From NCBI RefSeq assembly GCF_900496975.1, contig NZ_UFQC01000007.1:62001-126000 (forward strand): 64,000 nt of DNA. The letters are read 5' to 3'. Source of the stretch: Achromobacter veterisilvae (GTDB taxonomy: Bacteria > Pseudomonadota > Gammaproteobacteria > Burkholderiales > Burkholderiaceae_B). Position numbers and translations under genes: made by a program. Each line of letters begins with the position of its first letter. The first letter of the stretch is position 1. The notes under the pieces were generated by a model. The model did no database searches. It worked only from the letters and a program-made list of their open reading frames with translations, and had not been told where the DNA came from. Shown piece after piece: positions 1-11,098 of this stretch.

Positions 1-253
1 GGCGCGCCAGTTCATGGCGCAGGCTGGCCTGCCCGTCGATGTTGGAATACTGCAGGCATGCGCCCAGCCGCGCCATGACCTGCGTCGACGCGATCGTCAG
101 GCCCTCGACGTCGAACAGTTCCTGGGCGGGATACCCGCCCGCCAGCGAAATCGTGCCGGGCCGCAAGGCGTACGGCATCAGCGAGCGGATGGGAGAGGCG
201 GGGGGAGTCAGGAAAGGCGTGGCAAAAGCGTAATCGGGCGCTGCGCTGGACAT
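1..253 (-). CDS. PLP-dependent aminotransferase class I/II, N-terminal part only
   Basis: The first 84 codons of a gene that runs off the left edge of the window. The protein starts MSSAAPDY and contains IRSLMPYALRPGTISLAGGY, then PAQELFDVEG. This resembles the N-terminus of fold-type I aminotransferases of the 2-aminoadipate/LysN type, which carry an ISFAGGLP-like segment there. The PLP lysine lies outside the window, so substrate and activity cannot be judged. The ATG is at 253-251. It is divergent from yggS, with about 200 bp between the two starts. The family is fairly clear from the SLAGGYP segment; the precise function is not. Confidence 0.6.
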   Translation of the reverse strand, partial: MSSAAPDYAFATPFLTPPASPIRSLMPYALRPGTISLAGGYPAQELFDVEGLTIASTQVMARLGACLQYSNIDGQASLRHELAR

Positions 254-454
254 GGCGGGGGGACTGGAAAAGTGGAGAACCGCGTCGCCCGCAGAGGGGC
301 AGCGCCGGGAGGGCATAGAACATTGAAATATAAACAAATCCCTTCAAATTCTAAGCCTGCCGATTACGCAGGGTCAACGGCGCGGCCGCGCAGTGTGGCG
401 AAACGATCCCCCACAGTCCTACACTATGGGACATCCTGTTCCCAAGAGAGCCGC

Positions 455-1174
455 ATGACCGCCGTAGACACCATGGCCGGGCGCCTTGCCCAGATCCAGC
501 AACGCATCGCCGACGCCTGCGCGCGCGCCGGCCGCCCCCCGGAAAGCGTGACGCTGCTGCCCGTCAGCAAGACCTTCGGCATCGAAGCCATCCGCGAGGC
601 CATGGCGCTGGGGCTGACCCGTTTCGGCGAGAACAAGACGCAGGAGATCCGCCAGAAGGCCGCCGCCCTGGCCGGCCAGGGCCTGCAATGGGTGCTGATC
701 GGCCACCTCCAGACCAACAAGGCCCGCGACGCCGCCCGCGACGCGGCCGAAGTGCAATCCCTGGACCGCGTGGAGCTGGCCGAGGCCCTGCACCGCCGCC
801 TGGTCGGCGAAGGCCGCAGCCTGGACGTGCTGGTGCAGGTGAAAACCTCGTCCGAACCCAGCAAGTACGGCATGGCTCCCGCGGACGTGCCCGCCTTCCT
901 GCGCCGGATCGCGGCCGACTTCCCGACCTTGCGGGTGCAGGGCCTGATGACGCTGGCGGTGAACTCGCCGGACCCCGGCGAGGTGCGGGCCTGCTTCCGC
1001 GCCCTGCGCGAGCTGCGCGACCGCCTGCGCCAGGAAAACGTGCCCGGGGTATCGCTGGACCGCCTGTCGATGGGGATGAGCGGGGATTTCGAGCTGGCGA
1101 TCGAGGAAGGCTCGACGGAAGTGCGCATCGGCACGGCCGTATTCGGCGCGCGCAGCTACCCCGATCCGCAGTAA
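455..1174 (+). CDS. yggS: YggS/PROSC family PLP homeostasis protein
   Basis: A 239-residue alanine-racemase-like TIM-barrel protein of the YggS/PLPBP family. The family binds pyridoxal 5'-phosphate and buffers its free level in the cytoplasm; no enzymatic reaction is established. The PLP lysine is K39 in LLPVSKTFG. Further family blocks are RFGENKTQE, WVLIGHLQTNKA, the SKYGM segment and LSMGMSGDFELAIEEGST near the end. I chose the ATG at 455, preceded by AAGAGAG; the reading frame is open much further upstream but has no family similarity there. A strong terminator follows directly, so it is probably monocistronic. Confidence 0.93.
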   Translation: MTAVDTMAGRLAQIQQRIADACARAGRPPESVTLLPVSKTFGIEAIREAMALGLTRFGENKTQEIRQKAAALAGQGLQWVLIGHLQTNKARDAARDAAEVQSLDRVELAEALHRRLVGEGRSLDVLVQVKTSSEPSKYGMAPADVPAFLRRIAADFPTLRVQGLMTLAVNSPDPGEVRACFRALRELRDRLRQENVPGVSLDRLSMGMSGDFELAIEEGSTEVRIGTAVFGARSYPDPQ

Positions 1175-1193
1175 TCCGTCTGCCGGAGGGACG

Positions 1194-1223
1194 AAAAAGG
1201 GGCCCGTTTTTCGGGCCCTTTTT
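1194..1223 (+). terminator. Rho-independent terminator after yggS
   Basis: A GGGCCCG stem pairs with CGGGCCC around a five-T loop, flanked by an A-run and a T-run that extend the stem. It starts 19 bases after the yggS stop codon. Confidence 0.85.
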
Positions 1224-1331
1224 GCGCAAGCGCAAGGCATAATGGCGGCGCAAGAAAAAAGCGACGCGGATTTGACGACGCTCAAGGACGAAATCGTCGC
1301 GCTTTCGACATCCCGCACGAGGAGACACCCC

Positions 1332-2300
1332 ATGCATAAACCCATGAAGCGCCTGCTGGCGCTTGCCGCCCTGTCCCTGGCCGCCGGCGCGGCCTCCGCC
1401 CAAGCCTGGCCCACCCAACCGGTCCGCTGGATCGTCCCCTATCCGGCCGGCGGCGGCACCGACGTGGTGGCGCGCACCGTGGCCAGCGGCCTGGAAAAAG
1501 CGCTGGGCCAGACCATCGTGGTCGAGAACCGTCCCGGCGCCGGCACCATCATCGGCGCGACCGCCATCGCGCAGGCCGAACCCTCCGGCTACGTAGTCGG
1601 CACCGCCGACTCCGGCACCCTGGCGTTCAACTCGTCGCTGTACGCCAAGCTGTCCTACGACCCGGCCAAGTTCACCTACATCGGCGGCATCGCCAAGTTC
1701 CCGCTGCTGCTGGCCGTGAACGTCAATTCGCCGTACAAAACGGTGGACGAGGTGCTCGCGGCCGCCCGGAAGGAACCGGGCAAGCTGACGGCGGCCTCGG
1801 CCGGCGCGGGCTCGCCGCACCACCTGGCGCTGGAGCTGTTCAAGCAACGCACGGGCGCCAACCTGCTGCACGTGCCCTACAAGGGCGCCGCGCCCGCCAT
1901 CCAGGACCTCCTGGGCGGACAGGTCGACCTGATGTTCATCGACCTCGCCTCGGGCCTGCCAAACGTGAAGGCCGGCAAGCTGCGCGTCCTGGCGGCCGCC
2001 ACGCCCGAGCGCCTGTCGGTGCTGCCGGACACGCCGACCATGGCCGAGCAGGGCGTCGCCAACTTCACCGCCTACGCCTGGCAAGGGCTGGTGGGCCCGG
2101 CCGGCTTGCCGGCCGACGTGGTCAAGAAGCTGTCGGCCGACCTGGAGGCCGCTCTCAAGACCCCTGCCGTGTCGCAGAAGATCCTGGACATGGGCGTGAT
2201 TCCCATGCCGATGCCGGCCCAGGAGTTCAAGGCCTACGCCGACCAGGAGCGCAGCGCCTGGGCGGACGTGATCAAGAAGGCGGGCATCAAGCTGGAATAA
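1332..2300 (+). CDS. Bug/TctC family periplasmic solute-binding protein
   Basis: A 322-residue member of the Bug (Bordetella uptake gene)/TctC family of extracytoplasmic binding proteins, which capture carboxylates and other small solutes, sometimes for tripartite tricarboxylate transporters. A Sec signal peptide covers about residues 1-25 and ends ASAQA before WPTQPVRW. Family marks are VPYPAGGGTDVVAR, VENRPGAGTIIGA, HVPYKGAAPAIQDLLGGQVD and a VRVLA-like segment near LRVLAAATPERL. The ATG at 1332 is chosen because GAGGAGA lies six bases upstream and the signal peptide begins there. No tctAB genes are adjacent, as is usual for this expanded family. The ligand cannot be predicted. Confidence 0.93.
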   Translation: MHKPMKRLLALAALSLAAGAASAQAWPTQPVRWIVPYPAGGGTDVVARTVASGLEKALGQTIVVENRPGAGTIIGATAIAQAEPSGYVVGTADSGTLAFNSSLYAKLSYDPAKFTYIGGIAKFPLLLAVNVNSPYKTVDEVLAAARKEPGKLTAASAGAGSPHHLALELFKQRTGANLLHVPYKGAAPAIQDLLGGQVDLMFIDLASGLPNVKAGKLRVLAAATPERLSVLPDTPTMAEQGVANFTAYAWQGLVGPAGLPADVVKKLSADLEAALKTPAVSQKILDMGVIPMPMPAQEFKAYADQERSAWADVIKKAGIKLE

Positions 2301-2313
2301 GCCCGCCGGCAAG

Positions 2314-2353
2314 AAAAAGCCGCGGCCATCCGATGATGGCCGCGGCTTTTTTT
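2314..2353. terminator. Bidirectional terminator between convergent genes
   Basis: A perfect 12-base stem (GCCGCGGCCATC with its complement) has a four-base loop. It carries an A-run on one side and a seven-T run on the other, so it can act for the binding-protein gene and for the convergent oxidoreductase gene. Confidence 0.85.
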
Positions 2354-2362
2354 CGTTGGCGC

Positions 2363-5300
2363 TCAGACCAGCACGCGCTCGATGCCGCCGGCGTTGGCGC
2401 GGCGGACGTATTCCTCCATCCAGCTTTCGCCCAGGATGTGGCGCGCCATCTCGACCACGATGTAGTCCGCCTCCATGCCGGTGTCGCCCTCGTAGCGCGA
2501 CAGGCCCTGCAGGCACGACGGGCACGAGGTCAGCACCTTCACGTCGCCGGCGAAGCCGTCGCCGCGCAGCGCGGCATCGCCCTTGAGCAGTTCTTCCTGC
2601 TTGCGGAAGCGCACCTGCGTGGAGATGTCCGGGCGGCTGACCGCCAGCGTGCCCGACTCGCCGCAGCAGCGGTCGCTCTTGACGGCGTCGTCGCCCACCA
2701 GCGAGCGCACGGTCTTCATCGGATCCTGCAGCTTCATGGGCGTGTGGCAGGGGTCGTGGTACATGTAGCGCACGCCCTTGGCGCCTTCGAGCTTGATGCC
2801 TTTTTCGAGCAGGTACTCGTGGATGTCGATCAGGCGGCAGCCGGGGAAGATCTTGTCGAACTCGTAGCCCGCGAGCTGGTCGTAGCAGGTGCCGCAGCTA
2901 ACCACCACCGTCTTGATGTCCAGGTAGTTCAGCGTGTTGGCGACCCGATGGAACAGCACCCGGTTGTCGGTGATGATCTGCTCGGCCTTGTCCGTCATGC
3001 CGTTGCCGCGCTGGGGATAGCCGCAGCACAGGTAGCCCGGCGGCAGCACGGTCTGCACGCCCGCGTGCCACAGCATGGCCTGCGTGGCCAGACCCACCTG
3101 CGAGAACAGGCGCTCCGAGCCGCAGCCCGGGAAGTAGAACACCGCCTCCGTATCGGCCGTGGTGGCCTTGGGGTCGCGGATGATGGGCACGTAGTTCGCG
3201 TCTTCGATGTCCAGCAGCTTGCGCGCGGCCTGCTTGGGCAGCCCGCCCGGCATCTTCTTGTTGACGAAGTGCACCACCTGCTCACGCAGCGGCGGCTTGC
3301 CCACCGTGGCCGGCGGCGCGGCCGTCTGTTTCTTCACCAGGCCCGACAGCAGGTCGTGGGCGGCGCGCTGCACCTTGTAGCCCACGCCCACCATCGCCTT
3401 GCGGGTGGCGTTGATGGTGGCCGGATCCTTGGCGTTCAGGAAGAACATGGCGCTGGCCGTGCCCGGATTGAACGACTTGCGGCCCATGCGGCGCAGCACG
3501 GCGCGCATGTTCATGGACACGTCGCCGAAGTCGATGTCGACCGGACAGGGGTTGTAGCACTTGTGGCAGACCGTGCAGTGGTCGGCCACGTCCTCGAATT
3601 CTTCCCAGTGCTTCAGGCTGACGCCGCGGCGGGTCTGCTCTTCGTACAGGAAGGCCTCCACCAACAGCGAGGTGGCCAGGATCTTGTTGCGCGGCGAATA
3701 CAGCAGGTTCGCGCGCGGCACGTGGGTGGCGCACACGGGCTTGCACTTGCCGCAGCGCAGGCAGTCCTTGATGGATTCCGAGATGGCGCCGATGTCGCTC
3801 TGCTGCATGATGAGCGATTCGTGGCCCATCAGGTTGAAGCTGGGCGTCCAGGCGTGGCGCAGGTCGGCGCCGGGCATGAGCTTGCCGGCGTTGAAGTGGC
3901 CCTTGGGGTCCACGCGGCGCTTGTAGTCCTGGAACGGCGCCAGTTCGGCCTCGGTCAGGAATTCGTATTTCGTCAGGCCGATGCCGTGTTCGCCGGAGAT
4001 CACGCCGTCCAGGTCGCGGGCGATCTGCATGATGCGCTCGACGGCCTGGTGGGCCTCTTGCAGCATCTCGTAGTCGTCCGAGTTGACCGGGATGTTGGTG
4101 TGCACGTTGCCGTCGCCGGCGTGCATGTGCAGCGCCACGAACACGCGGCTTTTCAGCACGCGGCCATGGATGGCGACCAGCTCGTCGACGATCTTCTTGT
4201 AGGCCGCGCCCGAGAACGTGCGCTGCAGGCCGGCCAGCACTTCGGCCTTCCAGGACACGCGGATCGTGCGGTCCTGCACCACGTCGAAGACGCGCGCGCC
4301 GGGCTGCGCCGCCAGGCGGTCCGACAACGCGGCCTGCAGCTCGCCCAGGCCCAGTCCGTGCAGCTCGGGCAGGGCCCGCAGCAGCGGCATGTCCAGGTTG
4401 TCCAGCAGCCACTGCCAGCGCTTGCGGGCGCCGGCCAGCAGTTCCAGCGCCTGGCGCGTGCGGTCGGCCAGCACTTCGGCGCGGGTGGTTTCGAGGTCAG
4501 AATCGTCGGCCTTGCCCACCGGCAGCGGCGTGCACAGGTAGGCGTCCAGCGCCCCCAGCAGCTTGAGCTTGTTGCGGGTCGAAAGCTCGATGTTGATGCG
4601 TTCGATGTGATCCGTGTATTCGCCCATGCGGGGCAGCGGGATCACCACGTCTTCGTTGATCTTGAAGGCGTTGGTGTGGCGGGCGATGGCGGCGGTGCGC
4701 GAGCGGTCCAGCCAGAACTTCTTGCGCGCCTCGGGGCTGACGGCCACGAAGCCTTCGCCGTGGCGGGTGTTGGCCAGGCGCACGACCTCGCTGGCCGCCG
4801 CGGCGACCGCGTCGTCGTCGTCGCCGACGATGTCGCCGATCAGGACCATCTTGGGCAGCACGCCGCGCTTGCTCTTGGTGGCGTAGCCCACCGCGCGCAG
4901 GTAGCGTTCGTCCAGGTGTTCCAGGCCCGCCAGGATGGCGCCGCGTTCGCGGCCCTCGCCGTCCAGATAGCCCTTGACCTCGACGATCGACGGGATGGCG
5001 TCGCGCGCCTGGCCGAAGAACTCCATACAGACCGTGCGCGTGTGGCGCGGCATGCGGTGCAGCACCCAGCGCGCCGACGTGATCAGGCCGTCGCAGCCTT
5101 CCTTCTGGATGCCCGGCAGGCCCGCCAGGAACTTGTCGGTGACGTCCTTGCCCAGGCCTTCCTTGCGGAACACGCGGCCCTGGATCTCCAGCGGCTCGGT
5201 CTTCAGCAGGCGTTCGCCCGGCTTGCCGCGGCCGTCGAACCACTTGAGTTCGAAGCGGGCCACCTCCACGTCATGGATCTTGCCCATGTTGTGGTCCAGG

Positions 5301-6322
5301 CGGGTCACTTCCAGCCAGTTGCCGTTCGGGTCGACCATGCGCCACCAGGCCAGGTTGTCCAGCGCGGTGCCCCACAGCACGGCCTTCTTGCCGCCCGCGT
5401 TCATGGCGATGTTGCCGCCCACGCACGAGGCCTCGGCCGAGGTCGGATCGACCGCGAACACGAAGCCCGCGGCCTCGGCCGCTTCGGACACCCGCTTGGT
5501 CACCACGCCGGCGCCGGCATGGATGACCGCCACGGGCTCGGAGAGCCCGGGCAAAATACAGGACTCGACCTTGCCGAGCTTGTCGAATTTCTCGGTGTTG
5601 ATGACCGCCGACTTCCAGGTCAGCGGGATGGCGCCGCCGGTATAGCCGGTGCCGCCGCCGCGCGGGATGATGGTGAGGCCCAGTTCGATACAGGCGGTGA
5701 CCAGGGCGGCGATCTCGTCTTCCGTGTCCGGCGTCAGCACCACGAAGGGGTATTCCACCCGCCAGTCGGTGGCGTCGGTCACGTGCGATACGCGCGACAG
5801 GCCGTCGAACTTGATGTTGTCGCGCGCCGTGATGCGGCCCAGCACCTTCTGCGCCTGTTTGCGCATCATGGCCGTCTGGTCGAATTCGCCCTCGAAGGCG
5901 GCAATGGCCGAACGCGCCCGCGCCAGCAGGCCGACGACCTTTTCGTCGCGGTGCGGATCGTGGCCGGCCTCGGCCGGCACGCCGGGTTCGCGGCGGCGGT
6001 CGATCTCGGCCAGGCGGTGGTGCAGGGCTTCGATGAGCTGCTTGCGGCGCTTGGGGTTGTCGAGCAGGTCGTCCTGCAGATAGGGATTGCGGCGCACCAC
6101 CCAGATGTCGCCCAGCACTTCGTACAGCATGCGGGCCGAGCGGCCCGTCCGGCGCTCGCCGCGCAGGTCGGTCAACAGGCTCCAGGCATCGTCGCCCAGC
6201 AACCGGCCGACGATCTCGCGATCGGAGAACGAGGTGTAGTTGTAGGGGATTTCGCGCAAGCGCGCGGGTGCTGCGGGCGGCATCGCCCCGTTCAAGATGT
6301 GGCTAGCGAGAGGGGCGTTCAT
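2363..6322 (-). CDS. DUF3683/FAD-linked oxidase with 4Fe-4S and CCG domains
   Basis: A 1,319-residue multidomain oxidoreductase. The order is: an N-terminal DUF3683-like region (about 1-170); an FAD-binding PCMH domain with [13 protein letters not shown] near residue 224; a C-terminal FAD-oxidase domain with [12 protein letters not shown] near 737; a dicluster ferredoxin region with [11 protein letters not shown] near 854 and [12 protein letters not shown] near 919; and two cysteine-rich CCG modules (LCCGYPQRG near 1099, DRCCGESG near 1217, SCPSC near 1267). This combines a GlcD/D-lactate dehydrogenase-like part with a GlpC/LldE-like part. Oxidation of a 2-hydroxyacid with electrons passed through iron-sulphur centres is likely, but the substrate is unknown. 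It appears to be a single-gene transcript, convergent with the Bug gene. Confidence 0.9.
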   Translation of the reverse strand: MNAPLASHILNGAMPPAAPARLREIPYNYTSFSDREIVGRLLGDDAWSLLTDLRGERRTGRSARMLYEVLGDIWVVRRNPYLQDDLLDNPKRRKQLIEALHHRLAEIDRRREPGVPAEAGHDPHRDEKVVGLLARARSAIAAFEGEFDQTAMMRKQAQKVLGRITARDNIKFDGLSRVSHVTDATDWRVEYPFVVLTPDTEDEIAALVTACIELGLTIIPRGGGTGYTGGAIPLTWKSAVINTEKFDKLGKVESCILPGLSEPVAVIHAGAGVVTKRVSEAAEAAGFVFAVDPTSAEASCVGGNIAMNAGGKKAVLWGTALDNLAWWRMVDPNGNWLEVTRLDHNMGKIHDVEVARFELKWFDGRGKPGERLLKTEPLEIQGRVFRKEGLGKDVTDKFLAGLPGIQKEGCDGLITSARWVLHRMPRHTRTVCMEFFGQARDAIPSIVEVKGYLDGEGRERGAILAGLEHLDERYLRAVGYATKSKRGVLPKMVLIGDIVGDDDDAVAAAASEVVRLANTRHGEGFVAVSPEARKKFWLDRSRTAAIARHTNAFKINEDVVIPLPRMGEYTDHIERINIELSTRNKLKLLGALDAYLCTPLPVGKADDSDLETTRAEVLADRTRQALELLAGARKRWQWLLDNLDMPLLRALPELHGLGLGELQAALSDRLAAQPGARVFDVVQDRTIRVSWKAEVLAGLQRTFSGAAYKKIVDELVAIHGRVLKSRVFVALHMHAGDGNVHTNIPVNSDDYEMLQEAHQAVERIMQIARDLDGVISGEHGIGLTKYEFLTEAELAPFQDYKRRVDPKGHFNAGKLMPGADLRHAWTPSFNLMGHESLIMQQSDIGAISESIKDCLRCGKCKPVCATHVPRANLLYSPRNKILATSLLVEAFLYEEQTRRGVSLKHWEEFEDVADHCTVCHKCYNPCPVDIDFGDVSMNMRAVLRRMGRKSFNPGTASAMFFLNAKDPATINATRKAMVGVGYKVQRAAHDLLSGLVKKQTAAPPATVGKPPLREQVVHFVNKKMPGGLPKQAARKLLDIEDANYVPIIRDPKATTADTEAVFYFPGCGSERLFSQVGLATQAMLWHAGVQTVLPPGYLCCGYPQRGNGMTDKAEQIITDNRVLFHRVANTLNYLDIKTVVVSCGTCYDQLAGYEFDKIFPGCRLIDIHEYLLEKGIKLEGAKGVRYMYHDPCHTPMKLQDPMKTVRSLVGDDAVKSDRCCGESGTLAVSRPDISTQVRFRKQEELLKGDAALRGDGFAGDVKVLTSCPSCLQGLSRYEGDTGMEADYIVVEMARHILGESWMEEYVRRANAGGIERVLV

Positions 6323-6452
6323 GGCTGCAAGAGGGGCCCGTAAAAAACTATTTTATGCCATTGATCGAGTCTGCCCCCGAATACCCCCAGGGACGCGCCC
6401 GAAACCGCGGGGAAACCGGCCTTATATGTCCCCGATTAAATCCGTGCCGGCG

Positions 6453-6989
6453 CTAGATCTGCCCGGGGAAGAACCACAGGAGACTGGCCGTCATGACCAG
6501 GTAGCGCAGGAATTTGCCGATGGCCATGTAGAGCACGCAAGGCCAGAACGACAGCCGCAGCCATCCCGCCACGGCGCACAGCGGGTCGCCCACGGCGGGC
6601 AGCCACGACAGCAGCAGGGCCGGCGGCCCCATGCGGTGGATCCAGTCGTGGGCCCGTTCGTTCCAGCGCCCGCGCATGCGTCCGCCTTCGGTCGCGTCGG
6701 GGTGCGGATGGGGATGTTTTTCCTTCCAGCGCTGGACCGCGCGCTCGGCGCCCAGGCCCATGGCGTAGCTGATGGCTCCGCCCACTGTATTGCCCAGGGT
6801 CGCCACCAGGACCGCCGGCCAGAACATGTCCGGGGCCAGCTTGATGTAGCCGAACACGGCCGGCTCGGATCCCATAGGCAGCAGGGTCGCGGACACCAGC
6901 GAGACCGTGAAAATCGCGGACAGGCCGACCGAGGGCAGCGCCAGCACCCCCAGCATCCAGTGAACGGCGGATAGCAGACTTTCTTCCAT
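6453..6989 (-). CDS. YqaA family (DedA/SNARE-associated-like) membrane protein
   Basis: A 178-residue inner-membrane protein with four to five hydrophobic segments. The segment SATLLPMGSEPAV and the glycine-containing membrane stretch TLGNTVGGAISYAMG match the small YqaA branch of the DedA/VTT superfamily, whose members are linked to lipid or ion movement across the membrane; the exact role is not known. A His-rich charged loop (KEKHPHPHPD) lies in the middle. I chose the ATG at 6989 so that the protein starts MEESLLSA; the frame is open further upstream but there it is antisense to ilvA. It is divergent from ilvA, 84 bp apart. Confidence 0.85.
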   Translation of the reverse strand: MEESLLSAVHWMLGVLALPSVGLSAIFTVSLVSATLLPMGSEPAVFGYIKLAPDMFWPAVLVATLGNTVGGAISYAMGLGAERAVQRWKEKHPHPHPDATEGGRMRGRWNERAHDWIHRMGPPALLLSWLPAVGDPLCAVAGWLRLSFWPCVLYMAIGKFLRYLVMTASLLWFFPGQI

Positions 6990-7073
6990 GATGTGGCGCA
7001 GTGTAGCCGCGCCCGGGCGGATTTCCCTGCAATAATCTCCCCCACTTTCCCACTCTCGACGCCGCCGCAGTCC

Positions 7074-8582
<1,509 letters not shown>

Positions 8583-8612
8583 CCTGGGGCCGGCGGCCCC
8601 GGAAATGCGAGA

Positions 8613-8645
8613 GGGCCTCCTTGCGGAGGCCCTTCCCTTTCCTGC
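8613..8645 (+). terminator. Terminator after ilvA
   Basis: An eight-base stem GGGCCTCC/GGAGGCCC with a TTGC loop, followed by the pyrimidine-rich tail TTCCCTTTCCT. The tail is weaker than a pure T-run. Confidence 0.7.
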
Positions 8646-8750
8646 TCTAGATACGTCCGGCGGCAACCAGTAGGGGGGGTTCGCTGTCACTCGGCGGCCC
8701 ACGGAGATAGGCCGCGCATTCAGCAAGGTCTGGCCGGACGCCCCTATCGC

Positions 8751-9863
8751 TTAGAAACGGTGACGCACACCCACGGCGACGGCGGTGTCGCGCGCATCGC
8801 GCTGGAACGCGTAGTTGTCGCCATAGGAGGCGTACGCGTACAGGTTGGTGCGCTTCGTGAAGTCGTAGGTGTAGCCCAGGCTGTAGACGTTGAACGTCGC
8901 GTCGTCGCCGGTCAGCTTGTCGTTGCTCGGCGTCGCGCGCTGCCACGAACCGAAGACGGCATGGCGGCCCAGCGGCACGGTGGCGCCGATCATGTACGAA
9001 TTGGCGCGGAAGCCATCGGCCAGCTTGAAACTGCCGAGCTTCTGCATGCCATCGGGCGTGGTGCCCATGTTCTGTCCGATGAACCAGCCGTCGCGGGTCT
9101 GGCCGAACGCGGCGGCCACTTTCACGACTTCGAAATCATAGGAACCGCCGACGATGTATTCCTGGATTCGGGCGGACGACTTGCCGCTGGCGCGATCGTT
9201 GGAAGGATTGAAGCGGTCGTACGCGGCGGCCAGGTTCAGCGGGCCGTTGGCGTACTGCACGCCAGCGGTCAGCACGCGGTTGTTGTTGCCGCTTTCGAAA
9301 CCGGTCTGCTCTTCATCGTCGATCGAATCGTCGGCGCTGAACGAGTAGCCGACGCCGACCTTGAAGCCGCCCAGGCTGGGGGTCTGGTACAGGACCATGT
9401 TGTCCAGGCGCATCGTGTTGGCGCTGCCGAACGTGGTACCCATGTTGGCGGTGTTATAGCTGATCGAGAACGGGTCGATCGAACCGAAGTACTTGGAAGC
9501 CAGGTTCGTCTGGCGGCCGAATTCCAGCCGGCCCCAGGAATCGCTGTCCAGGCCGAGGGTGGCCTGGCGGCCCCACAACCGGCCGTTCTGCAGCGAACTT
9601 CCGTTCATGGGACCGAAGCCGCCTTCCAGCGTGAAGACGGCGCGCAGGCCGTCGCCCAGGTCTTCGGTGCCGCGCAAGCCGAAACGCGAGCCGCTGCTCA
9701 CGCCCTGCACGCCGCCGAAACGGCTTTGCGAGTTGCCGTCGAACTTCACCTTCTCATAGCCGACACCGGCGTCGATCAAGCCGTACAGCGTCACGGAGTC
9801 GGCAGCCTGCGCGGCACCGGCAAAGCCGGCCAGCAGCGCGGCGGCCAATAGCGTCTTCTTCAT
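8751..9863 (-). CDS. Gram-negative general porin
   Basis: A 370-residue outer-membrane beta-barrel porin of the betaproteobacterial Porin_4 type, which forms trimeric channels for small hydrophilic solutes. The signal peptide is residues 1-20, ending GAAQA before ADSVTLYGLIDAG, the typical first strand. SSGSRFGLRGTEDLG and WGRLEFGRQ are family blocks, and the protein ends VGVRHRF with the C-terminal Phe used by the BAM machinery. I chose the ATG at 9863, with GGGGAC just upstream; earlier in-frame starts would put non-signal sequence in front. It is monocistronic and convergent with ilvA. Confidence 0.93.
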   Translation of the reverse strand: MKKTLLAAALLAGFAGAAQAADSVTLYGLIDAGVGYEKVKFDGNSQSRFGGVQGVSSGSRFGLRGTEDLGDGLRAVFTLEGGFGPMNGSSLQNGRLWGRQATLGLDSDSWGRLEFGRQTNLASKYFGSIDPFSISYNTANMGTTFGSANTMRLDNMVLYQTPSLGGFKVGVGYSFSADDSIDDEEQTGFESGNNNRVLTAGVQYANGPLNLAAAYDRFNPSNDRASGKSSARIQEYIVGGSYDFEVVKVAAAFGQTRDGWFIGQNMGTTPDGMQKLGSFKLADGFRANSYMIGATVPLGRHAVFGSWQRATPSNDKLTGDDATFNVYSLGYTYDFTKRTNLYAYASYGDNYAFQRDARDTAVAVGVRHRF

Positions 9864-10330
9864 GTAAGTCCCCAAAATGGCGAGATGAAAGGCAAACCGC
9901 AAACCCGCCACGCAAACGGCCGGGATCTGCGTGCCGCAGCGAACAAGCAAGCGGCGCATGCACTGAAGATAGTGTCCAGCCTGGGGCAATTCGAAGTAAC
10001 CCGGATTTCGAAGAACTACTTTCCATGGTTGGGATAATGATCCGCCCCTGGAGGCGCCGCCACGTTGAGAACCTGCGCTAACGCATTGATATCAAATGTG
10101 AATTATTGCTCGCAATACGGCCGGCACTCGCGCGGGCAATCTCCGTCCGGCCAGGGAACCAACAAGAGTTGTTGTGGAGAGCGCCTAATTTCTGATGCGT
10201 AAACGCGACACCTGCCGCGTAGAGAAGCAATCCCCCGGCGCCGCGCCCTTTAGGTTTGCCGGGCGGGGCCCAAGACAAAAAAACCCCTCGGCGTCACGAG
10301 GGGTTTCTCTGACCATCCGGGCCGAACGGC
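9864..10330. other. Intergenic region upstream of the porin gene
   Basis: A 467-bp gene-free region between the porin start and the end of the DUF4148 gene. It holds the leader and presumably the promoter of the porin on the minus strand. Two short dyads stand out: TTGATATCAA at 10086-10095 and ATTGC-TC-GCAAT at 10105-10116. The DUF4148 terminator is at its right end. An open frame across its right part has no coding character. Confidence 0.5.
10277..10306 (-). terminator. Terminator of the DUF4148 gene
   Basis: The stem AAACCCCTC/GAGGGGTTT has an eight-base loop. Read on the minus strand it ends in a long T-run, 25 bases beyond the stop codon of the DUF4148 gene. Confidence 0.8.
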
Positions 10331-10714
10331 TTACCGGCCTTGGGGCGGGTAGTCAAGTTCGCCGAAGGAGTAATCGCCGCGCGCCTTGGCCTCGGCCAGT
10401 TCCTGGCGGACTTGTTCGCGGCTCTTGCCGGCCGATTGCGATACGGCGGCCTTGGGCGGGTAATCCAGTTCGGCCGACGTCACCTGGCCGGCGGCCTTGG
10501 CGGCTTGCAGTTCCTGCTGGACCTGCCCGCGGGACAGGCTGGTCTGCTGGGCCGCGGCGGGCGGATAGTCCAGTTCGCCGAACGAGACCTGGCCGGCGGC
10601 GCGGGCGGCCTGCAATTCCTGCTGGACTTGTTCACGCGTCTTGCCATCGGCGTGGGCGGCGGACATACCCGCCAGCGTGGCGGTAACCATAAATGCGGTA
10701 GCTAGGGCTTTCAT
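10331..10714 (-). CDS. Exported DUF4148 repeat protein
   Basis: A 127-residue small exported protein. The signal peptide is about residues 1-22 (ends SAAHA). The mature part is three copies of a 27-residue module, at 26-52, 61-87 and 98-124, each with [R/G]-E/Q-QVQQELxxA(K/R) followed by an LDYPP end. Such modules define DUF4148, a family common in Burkholderiales and usually found as small periplasmic proteins. No biochemical role is established. The ATG at 10714 follows a GGAG. It sits alone, divergent from a LysR gene across 384 bp. Confidence 0.85.
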   Translation of the reverse strand: MKALATAFMVTATLAGMSAAHADGKTREQVQQELQAARAAGQVSFGELDYPPAAAQQTSLSRGQVQQELQAAKAAGQVTSAELDYPPKAAVSQSAGKSREQVRQELAEAKARGDYSFGELDYPPQGR

Positions 10715-11098
10715 TGAGAGGACTCCATCCTAAACCTTGCACAGCGTCTTCTGCCAGGCTGACAGGTGCGATGTGACAACTTGATTGCTGGGCTGAAGTA
10801 TCTGGCGATTGTTGCCTAGTAAAAACCCTTATTTTGGTGAACATATTTGCACAGGCGGGACAATTTCAGGTCGTATCCCCTGAAATCTGCGCAATTCCTG
10901 CACAGTTCCCTATGAAGCCCTTCTGCCGCAAGCCTTGCCGGCGTTCAGCCTGGCGCAAGCTACGTAACGGAACGTGCTGTCGCCATACGCTGAGCGTGTT
11001 TGTTGGGTGTGGGGAAATAGACATTTCTGCTGGCGGGACAATAATTCCATTTATCATATGAATCTGCCAGCAATGGAATTTTGAATCACGAGGGCCCC
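10715..11098. other. Divergent intergenic region, DUF4148 / LysR
   Basis: A 384-bp region, clearly richer in AT than its surroundings, which must hold both divergent promoters. Dyads seen: ATTTCAGG/CCTGAAAT (10863-10870 and 10879-10886), TGCTGGC/GCCAGCA (11028-11034 and 11066-11072), and AATTCCAT/ATGGAATT (11043-11050 and 11073-11080). The last two pairs are interleaved. No ORF in it looks real. Confidence 0.5.
11028..11080 (+). promoter_or_regulatory. Interleaved inverted repeats before the LysR gene
   Basis: Two exact inverted repeats, TGCTGGC...GCCAGCA and AATTCCAT...ATGGAATT, overlap in the order A-B-A'-B' and end 18 bases before the LysR start codon. LysR regulators usually autoregulate through dyads close to their own start, so this is a plausible operator; an RNA fold that blocks the start region is the alternative. 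Confidence 0.4.

Noticed and set aside
2333-6343. A 1,336-codon frame opposite the FAD/iron-sulphur gene
   Set aside because: It is the antisense shadow of a gene with clear FAD, iron-sulphur and CCG motifs; its own product is low-complexity His/Arg/Ala/Val with no motifs.
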